A stretch of 64,000 nt of DNA from Sceloporus undulatus (Eukaryota; Chordata; Lepidosauria; Squamata; Phrynosomatidae), in contig NC_056526.1 in assembly GCF_019175285.1 (NCBI RefSeq), forward strand, positions 15,638,586 through 15,702,585, given 5' to 3'. The notes below the pieces were generated by a model. The model was given only the letters and a program-made list of their open reading frames with translations, searched no databases and was not told where the DNA came from. Positions 57,152-64,000 of the stretch are shown here, one piece after another. The position numbers and the translations under genes are program-made. Numbering within the stretch: position 1 is the stretch's first letter; the number at the start of each line of letters is the position of its first letter.

Positions 57152-58165
57152 GTGTTGCTATCATTATTGTTGTTCAGACATTAATTCAGAGCTCCTTAAA
57201 CATTTTTGTGAACCTACTCTATGCTGAACCACTTGCCACCTTGCGAACTACAAATTGCCACTGACCCCCTTCCCCAGCTATTCCTGCATGAAGGATAACA
57301 GGGAGGTGGCAGAATTTTAATTGTACTGGATTGTGTTGTATTGCAATTTAATTCCACACTAAAAATGTTCTCCATTTCCTGTCCAAAATGATGAAAAAGA
57401 AATGACAGTTAAGCCTTTTGTCTTCTACCTTGTATTCAAAATTAGCAGATGGAACCTCCAACAACTCAAGCTTTTAGTACTGAAATCAGCATCAGTACAT
57501 ACTCTCAACCAAAGTATTCTACATTATTGCTGGATTTTGAACTTTTTTTTTGCATATTCTAAAATTGTGCTGTCCATTACAGTTTCATATGTTCAAACTG
57601 CAGAAAGAAAATATACACTTTCTTTGTTTAAAAAAAAAAAGAGGAAGAAATAATTTTATCTCCAAAGAAAAACAGCTGTTTTTAATATTCTGAAAATGAC
57701 ACCTAAACTGACATTTGGATAATATTCAGATGGATGTTATCATTTAATTAACTAATTAATGAAAAGCCAGGTGATTAATTATATGTAACGGATCTCTAAT
57801 TAGTCAACAGTGATGATGACAATGATGATGACAATAACAATGATGATATCAAAGATTCTTTTAAAAATGAGAATGTTCCCCATCACTCCCATATTTAGGT
57901 TACCATGGGCTTTCATCCATCTAAATAACTTTTTAAATTATAATGATACTGTACCTCTTTCACAGTTGCATCAGTCTTAGGCACTCAGTTCCCTACTTGT
58001 GTTCTTCAGCCATGGTTTTAAAAAAGAGAGAAAGAGAGATGGGAGTGCATTATAAATCAGGGTATTCTGGTTGGTTTGCATTCTTTTAACCATATGTGCA
58101 TATCTTGTCTGGATTTTGAGGGAACAATTATTTAACATGTTGGATATAAAATTATCTTTAAACTA
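57152..58165. other. AT-rich, no gene recognised
   Basis: Contains a cluster of TAATTA-type motifs at 57747-57803 and a GAT/GAC-rich run at 57810-57850. Confidence 0.4.
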
Positions 58166-58404
58166 CAGTGGTACCCCGGGATACGAATTGATCGCGTTAC
58201 GAAATTTCCGGGATACGAAAAAGTTATATTGGAAAAAACTGTTCCGGGATACGAAGGTTTTTTCGGGTTACGAAATTTTTTTCGGCGCGAAATTCAAACG
58301 CGCGGCTTTCCAGCGCTAACGGAAAGCCTTTTCGGGTTGCGAAATGCATCGGGTTACGAATGGGGCGGTGGAACGAATTAATTTCGTAACCCGAGGGAGC
58401 ACTG
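58166..58404. mobile_element. young Tc1/mariner-like (pogo/Tigger type) MITE
   Basis: Bounded by TA on both sides (58164-58165, 58405-58406). Left end CAGTGGTACCCCGGGATACG; reverse of the right end CAGTGCTCCCTCGGGTTACG. The box GG(A/T)TACGAA or a close variant occurs about seven times in the 239 bases. The element keeps many CpG sites, which decay quickly in vertebrate DNA, suggesting a recent insertion. No coding capacity. Confidence 0.85.
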
Positions 58405-58424
58405 TATCTGAATTTGATCTTTAG

Positions 58425-58545
58425 ATTTTGGTCCCATCTCTAAGCTATCTCATTATGTATAGGCAAATATTGCAAAATCCAAAAAACTCTGAAATCCAAA
58501 ACATTTCTTGTCCCAAGTAGTCCAGACAAAGGGGACTCAACCTGT
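58425..58545 (-). mobile_element. truncated Tc1/mariner-type MITE (family of 45891-46237)
   Basis: Reverse complement starts CAGGTTGAGTCCCC and continues 'ttgggacaagaaatgttttggatttcag' and 'tacataatgagatag', the left third of the family at 45891. Confidence 0.8.
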
Positions 58546-59524
58546 CGTTCGGAGAGGAACTCTACTGTGATAGAGCAAGCTTACTAGGTTAAAGCTGAAA
58601 GTTCCTATATATTCAAGCCCCAACAGCTGCTTTGAGGAGATCCTTTTGTTTGGCATGTAAAGAAGGTCAAATGATCTTTAATAACTGTGAGAGGCTGGAG
58701 TCACCGTTTCTACGACTCATATGAAAATGCCACCCACAGTAAGGCATTGCCCTTAAGAAGTTTGTTGGGCAAATATTCCACATTGATTTAGGCTATAATC
58801 CTAAGAGATAAGCTTCTCAGGAAGAAGGTTAGGCTGTCAAGACCTTAGAGGGAGAATGATCATGTATAAATTCCACCCTGTCTAGCCCACACATCACAGA
58901 TCTTGATGTGATTTTGACTTTGTGTGCCACTAAGAGAAATCCCATCTTCTGTCCTTGAAAAAAAGAAATCTCTTATCTTTCCCCTCCTTGATGAGCAAGT
59001 CAGATTTTCCCAGGATTGCAGTGGTACCAAAATTCAGAAACCTGGAATTTAGCAATTTTGTTTTTGTTTTTTTGAAATGGTAATTTCAAAATCCTTGTTT
59101 GAATCTGGCTTCTGTTTGTTAAGCTATCAGCAACATTACACACATGGCCTTTTCTTACATTACCTGTTCTTGTGATATTGCCAATGAGAGTTCAGCTAGA
59201 GCCGTGTACTGATGGCCTTTCTGATTTCTCTCTGAAGCCTATCTAATGGTAGAAACATCTCTGCTGTGGCCTTTTTATTAAGTGAACAGTAAATTCAGAT
59301 AATCCAATATGAACCTGCCTGGCCCTGAGATCTACAGGAGAGGCCCTTCTTTCAGTCCTACTTCTTTCTCAGGTATAAAGGTAAGAATATGAGAGATGGT
59401 CTTCTAATGGGCTTCCTCTACATTTAGGCACACCCTCCCTAGGGAGGTAAGAATTGTAGGTGAAAACTTTTGTATTCAGAAAAGGCTTTTAGAACGGAAA
59501 ACTTTTCACAAAAGGCTGTAGAAT
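58546..59524. other. no recognised feature
   Basis: Nothing identifiable. Confidence 0.4.
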
Positions 59525-59745
59525 CAGTGTGTGTTGCAGTGATTTAAATATTGGACTAGGACTATGGAAACCATAGTTCAAATCCCTCTTCACTGGGTGA
59601 CCTTCAGCAGGTCATATTCTTTCAGAAGAAGACAAGGACAACACCATCTGAACAAATCTTGCCAAGAAAGCCCCATGATAACCTCATCTTAAAGATGTCA
59701 TAAGGCAGAAACAACTTGAAGGTACAACAGCAGCAGCAGCAGCAA
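59525..59745 (+). mobile_element. tRNA-derived SINE with (CAG)n tail
   Basis: Diverged head with 'agttcaaatccc' B box, body 'ctgggtgacct...gcaggtcat', tail 'gaacaaatcttgccaagaaagccccatgata...cttgaaggtac' and then (CAG)n in place of (CAA)n. Confidence 0.85.
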
Positions 59746-60020
59746 CATATTATATGTGCTGTATTGTTTTAAATTGTATTATGTGACTTTTAACATCTTT
59801 TTAGATTGTGTATTTCTAATATGGTTAATAATTTATTTTAGGTTTACTTTTTTATGATTTTGATTGTATGTGTTAATTTAATGTGTAAGATACCTTACAC
59901 ACCAGTCTCTACCTTACACGCCAGGTAGGGTATAAGTAATGAGCTTCATGATCAAAATCATGATCATCATCAAGATCAAGATCATCATCATCATCATCAT
60001 CAAGAGAAATAAATAGGTCC
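59746..60020. repeat. AT-rich tail-like sequence and (ATC)n tract
   Basis: 59746-59880 resembles an L2-type 3' UTR but is not diagnostic. 59950-60003 is an imperfect ATC repeat. Confidence 0.45.
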
Positions 60021-60265
60021 TAGAGTCAGCGTGATGTAGTGGTTTGAACATTGCACTGCATTGATTCTGGAGATCAGGATTAGAATCCTGACTCAGGCAT
60101 GGAAACCCCCTAGATGACCTTGGGCAAGTCACATTATCTCAGCCGCAGACGATGGTGATGATAAACTTCCTTGGAAGAAACTTGTCAAGAAAAGTTCATG
60201 ATAGGCTCACCTTAGGGTTGCCATAAATCAGAAAGGACTTGAAGGCACACAACAACTACAACAGA
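60021..60265 (+). mobile_element. tRNA-derived SINE
   Basis: 'agagtcagcgtgatgtagtggtttgaac', B-box-like 'ggattagaatcc', 'gatgaccttgggcaagtcac' and a complete tail 'gccataaatcagaaaggacttgaaggcacacaacaac'. Confidence 0.9.
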
Positions 60266-60380
60266 AAAACCAGGGCTGAATTTTCCCTAGAAGCCAAGAT
60301 GACTAAGTTAGGCTGTCATACATATCATAATTCATGATTGGACACATCATAAAACATGATTCATCAGAAACGTTAGTAAT

Positions 60381-60605
60381 GCTTGGCAATGTAGAAGACA
60401 GTAGGAAAAGATGAAGACTGCATTTCAGGTGGATAGACTTAATCAAGGAGCCATGACCACGAATCTGAAAGACCTGAGCAGGGCTGTTGAAAACAGGGTG
60501 ACTTGGAGGTCTCCCATTCATATGGTTGCCATAAATTGAAGTCTACTTGAAGGCAGCTAACAACAAAAACAATGACAACAACAGCAACAAAATAACAACA
60601 TCATT
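60381..60605 (+). mobile_element. Bov-B-like LINE 3' end
   Basis: Contains 'gcttggcaatgtagaagacagtaggaaaag', 'gatagacttaatcaaggagcca', 'gacctgagcagggctgttga' and 'ggttgccataaattgaagtctacttgaaggcagctaacaac'. These match, in order, the end of Bov-B ORF2 and its 3' UTR as I remember them. Only about 225 bases are left. Confidence 0.75.
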
Positions 60606-60944
60606 AATGACAACCTCTTTTATTTCACAAAACTTTGGAAAAAAGAATATCATAGAATTATGACACGGACAGTGAAAAATAGGATTTAGTTTAACTGGTT
60701 GTCCTCCATTTCTCTCCTCCCTCCCTTGGGACAGTTTCACAAAATACTCCTTCACAACAGGATGATTGCTGTCAGAAATATTGACACAGACTGCTTTTAA
60801 GCATTAGAAAAACACTAAATTCAATATCTTTAATAAATTAAATACCTTTAATACCTAAAAGGCCAGAGCTGTGGAGGCACTTTCAGTGCATCACTCATTC
60901 TCAGATAAGTATTGGAACATGAGAAATAGTAATAATAACATCAG

Positions 60945-60997
60945 GAAGAAACTCTTCTAGAACATGGCCACATAGCCTGAAAAACCCACAAAAAAAA
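60945..60997. mobile_element. palindromic 'gctggc' MITE, end fragment
   Basis: 'catcaggaagaaactcttctagaacatggccacatagcctgaaaaaccc' is one terminal arm of the family at 26695-26858. Confidence 0.8.
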
Positions 60998-61609
60998 CCT
61001 AAGTAATACAGTAATAAATTTAGACTTGGTCTCTAAGGGAAAAATGTTTCAAAACATTAAAATCTTATTGATGTAAACAGATATAAGTCAAAGATTAATT
61101 TAACTTCTTTTGCCTTAAAACCAATAGAATATAAAAGTACTGAACCTTGGCTGAATTAACAACAACAATGGCATAGTGTTGCTAGATAAAAACATTTCTC
61201 AGACCTATTAATTTTAAAAAAAGAGATATTATCCCATTGAAGTCAGTGCATCTGGAAAGTATTTAGCTTTGGGTGGATATTAGTGTCCTTGGGATTTAGA
61301 AGATTCTGCATTCCTCTACTATTTGAAATATTGCTCTATAAAGCATACTATTCTTATTCTTTTTAGTATATCTTTCCCCCGATATTCAGTTTCTATGCAG
61401 ATGATTGATAGATATACTATAAAAATTATTTTCATCTCTTTATCATAAGAAATCATGACAATAAACAGATAAGACCATTTAAACAATTCCAGATTGAAAT
61501 TAATTAATAGTTTAAACATGACAAAAATAAATATAGGAAATAGCACAATAAATTAAACAGTTTGAAAAGGCCAACATTTCTGAGATTACAAATATCAAAA
61601 TAGATATGT
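60998..61609. other. AT-rich, nothing recognised
   Basis: No gene or repeat identified. Confidence 0.4.
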
Positions 61610-61685
61610 TTGTTTGTTTATAGTATTATACCCAACTCTTAAGCCACAAAGGCTCTCAGAGCAGTTTACAAATTATTAATCTGGC
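61610..61685 (-). mobile_element. L2-type LINE or SINE 3' tail
   Basis: Reverse complement 'gtaaactgctctgagagcctttgtggctt...tataatactataaacaaacaaa' resembles the last bases of L2-type elements. Confidence 0.5.
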
Positions 61686-61778
61686 AGTTACGTGCCCTCT
61701 ACTTTACAATTTAAACAAGACTCAACATAGAAGGAAAGGGAAAGGAAGGGCAGTGTGGAAGGGATTAAGCCCAGCATA

Positions 61779-62279
61779 CACTGGTCTGGTTTTTCTCTCT
61801 TTCCATGGTCAGGACAGTAGCAGTTGGGATGGAAGGAGAACCTTTCACCTGCTTCTGGGCCTAGGCATGGTGGATTAGTACCTGCCTCTTCTCTTCTCTC
61901 TGAGTCCAGGACAGTGGCAGCTGGGATGTAAAGAGGACCTTCCATTTGCTTCTGGGCCTGGGGATGGTGGAGCTGTACCTGCTTCTCTCCCTCCTTGGCT
62001 AGGTAGTGGCAGCTGAGACGGAGTGGAGTGGCTTTCATTTGCTTCTGGGTGTGGGCATGGTGGAGTTGTGACTGCCTCTTCTTCTCTCCTTCCTTGGCTA
62101 GGTAGTGGAAGTTGGGATGGAGGGTTAGTGGTTTTCATTTGCTTCTGGGTCTGGGCATGGTGGAGCTGTGACTCCTTCGTCTTCTCTCCTTCCAAGGCCA
62201 GGGCATTGCTAGCCATCATGGAAAGAGGACCTTTCATTTGCTTCTGGACCTGGGTATGGTGGATCTGTGCCTGCCTCAG
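61779..62279. repeat. 97-bp minisatellite, five units
   Basis: The phrase 'gcttctggg' recurs at 61851, 61948, 62041 and 62141 and, as 'gcttctgga', at 62240 (spacings 97, 93, 100, 99), each followed by 'catggtgga' or a variant. Each unit also has 'cttctctc...tccttggctagg' and 'gcagctgggatgga'-like parts. Units differ by substitutions and small indels, so the array is not very recent. The minus-strand open frames across it are by-products of the repeats. Confidence 0.9.
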
Positions 62280-62919
62280 CACATATAATATATGACATTT
62301 TTATTTTTTATATTATAAAAATATTATAAATAATATAATATGAGCTGACATCAATAAAAACATAAGTTAAAATATAATTAAACTATCAATACAATTAAAA
62401 ATAATTTTAAAACATATTCATTAAAAAGAAAGGAGAAAAACCTTACAAATGGTTCTCAAAGGCTTACATGATTTATAAAATAGTCTCCTGTCCATGGGAG
62501 TGCATCATGGAAGGAGTAATGACAATTGTGATATAATGGCAGTGGTTAGGATGGCAGAAATCATGCACACATGTATCAAATGAACAGCATAGGAAACTAA
62601 GCAGGAATACTTGCATTTGCCTGGAAAATTGCATTATGCAGCCTAGTTGGTTTTATTAGCATGGTTGAGTAAAATATAAAGGATTTCTTAATCCCAAAGA
62701 CTTCAAAAGAGACTTCTCTCAGAGAGAGAAAAATCCAACAATATCAATATCAAAGCTAGTTGTTGCTCTTATTAAAAAGTTCACTGCTCTTCATTAGTCA
62801 CAAATGATCCTCTCAGCTCTTGAAAGCTGCTCAATAAATTGAAAGCTTTTATGTAACACTCCAGCAAAAGCTGAATAGGAACATATGAAGGTTCTTTAGG
62901 CTGACTTCAACCAAGTGCC
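62280..62919. other. AT-rich, nothing recognised
   Basis: An A/T-only-like stretch at 62290-62410; no motif. Confidence 0.4.
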
Positions 62920-62995
62920 TTGGCCTACAACTCCCACAATGCTACAGCCAACATGGCTGAGAAATTCTGGAACATGTAGTTCAAAACAGTAATTC
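62920..62995. mobile_element. MITE fragment
   Basis: 'ctacaactcccacaatgctacagccaacatggctgag' followed by 'tgtagttcaaaa' is typical of a common amniote hAT-like MITE arm. Confidence 0.4.
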
Positions 62996-63527
62996 GTCCC
63001 AGCTCTGGTCTAACCCTGTATCATTTTCACTGATTATTAGTAGTTCTCCAGAAAGATAGGAATAGGTCTTTCCACAACAAAGCTGCTACCTATGAGATCA
63101 TTTTTATGGGAGATGCTGGAAGATGTATCTGGGACATCCATCATGCAAAGCATGTGATCTAACAATGAATGGTGTGTACTCTTCCTTCTAAAGGCATGGA
63201 CCATTTCTTCTCAACTGTGAATATTTTTGGACTTTTTATATTGCAAAGAAAAATCATGCCAACAAAGGTGATCCAATTACCGTGCAATTAAAATAAAACT
63301 ACTTTTGTTCACTGCTTCTTTTAGTTGTTTTCATAGTTACTTTACTTTTCTGGCATATTAGCTCTCCCTTCACACATTATGCCATAAAGAAGGGGTTCCA
63401 GTATTCCAAAAGATGTGGATTATCTTTGATGTATAGGAAGATCATTAGTTCAGACCTATAAGATTCAAAGACCTTTTTGTTTTCAATTAAAGTGGGGGAA
63501 CAATATATCTATTTTACACAATTGTAG
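62996..63527. other. no recognised feature
   Basis: Nothing identifiable. Confidence 0.4.
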
Positions 63528-63665
63528 TTCTTTCATATAATTTGAACAGCCATGGTTCGATTCCATGGAATCTTGGGATTTATTATTTAGTGATGTACTT
63601 AGAATGCTGTTGCACCAGAGCTCTTTGGGACAGAATTAATTGGATATTAAACAGCACTTTGAAAC
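63528..63665. mobile_element. decayed palindromic MITE fragment
   Basis: 'gccatggttcgattccatggaatcttggga', 'agagctctttggg' and 'taaacagcactttgaaa' recall the family at 47313-47510, but the right arm is poor. Confidence 0.4.
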
Positions 63666-64000
63666 TATTTTATGGCACTGGGAAATATAGAGTATGGTGC
63701 AGTCATGGACCACAGTCAAGTGTTGGACTTGTCAAGGAATATTTTTACATACAGCAGGCTAGTACTTTACATTATCCTCTTTCCCACTAAAGTTCGTTTA
63801 CATTTTGGGTGAGCAAATCTTTCCCCACAAATTGTATTCCTTTGCCATGTAGGAGTCTTGTAGGAGGAAAGCTTGTTGAGGAGATGACAGGTGAATATCT
63901 GAATTTAGAAATGTGCTTCAATGTGTTTAAAATGCTGTCAAAGTTGGGGATGATTTAAATGTGTGAAATTTCAAAATGCTTCATTGACACACACAGACAC
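63666..64000. other. no recognised feature
   Basis: Nothing identifiable to the end of the window. Confidence 0.4.

Noticed and set aside
59950-60003. regular spaced repeat resembling a CRISPR array
   Set aside because: A simple imperfect ATC microsatellite without spacers, in a eukaryotic setting.
61875-62282. 135-residue minus-strand repetitive protein
   Set aside because: Arises from the 97-bp minisatellite, whose period changes frame between units.

Overview
The window looks like a repeat-dense, gene-poor stretch of a squamate reptile genome. An iguanian lizard is my best guess, from CR1 and several L2-type LINEs, tRNA-derived SINEs, a Bov-B-like LINE tail and many palindromic MITEs. 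I found no host exon, tRNA, rRNA or CRISPR array that I can support; almost every recognisable protein is encoded by a retrotransposon.

Layout. 1-6266: old interspersed repeats (L2 fragments, a palindromic MITE, a Tigger-like MITE). 6267-16701 and 16981-27546: the same ~10.4-kb segment twice in direct orientation. The two copies differ mainly by single-base indels and are separated by a 25-N gap and the 3' end of an L2 LINE. The first copy has the hallmarks of an uncorrected long-read extension, so the duplication is probably an assembly artefact, and the L2 sits as a filled site in one copy and an empty site in the other. 27547-32402: a LINE tail, a striking 366-bp element built as a chain of hairpins, an L2 3' end, a younger L2 nested inside an older L2, and a terminal-inverted-repeat element. 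32403-35776: unique sequence, a SINE, a CR1 tail and a local ~240-bp duplication.

35777-40357 holds a CR1 LINE that is near full length. It has tandem promoter-like units (paired TGAGTCA sites, GC box, TATA box, CCATTTT motif), an intact ORF1 (zinc-ribbon, coiled coil, SGNH esterase) and a long ORF2 whose reverse-transcriptase FADD motif reads FAHD. 40358-49404: mixed old repeats, including Tigger-like and Harbinger-like MITEs with clear target-site duplications. 49405-52520: a young L2 with an almost complete endonuclease/reverse-transcriptase frame, whose 3' end matches the nested copy at 30366-31445.

52521-64000: a possible solo LTR, further MITEs (including a CpG-rich Tc1/mariner-like one at 58166-58404), a cluster of SINEs with a Bov-B-like tail, a 97-bp minisatellite and AT-rich sequence without recognisable content. 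The elements do not form a cellular pathway. What ties them together is the retrotransposition machinery: LINE ORF1 and ORF2 act on their own RNA, and SINEs and MITEs are their non-autonomous passengers.
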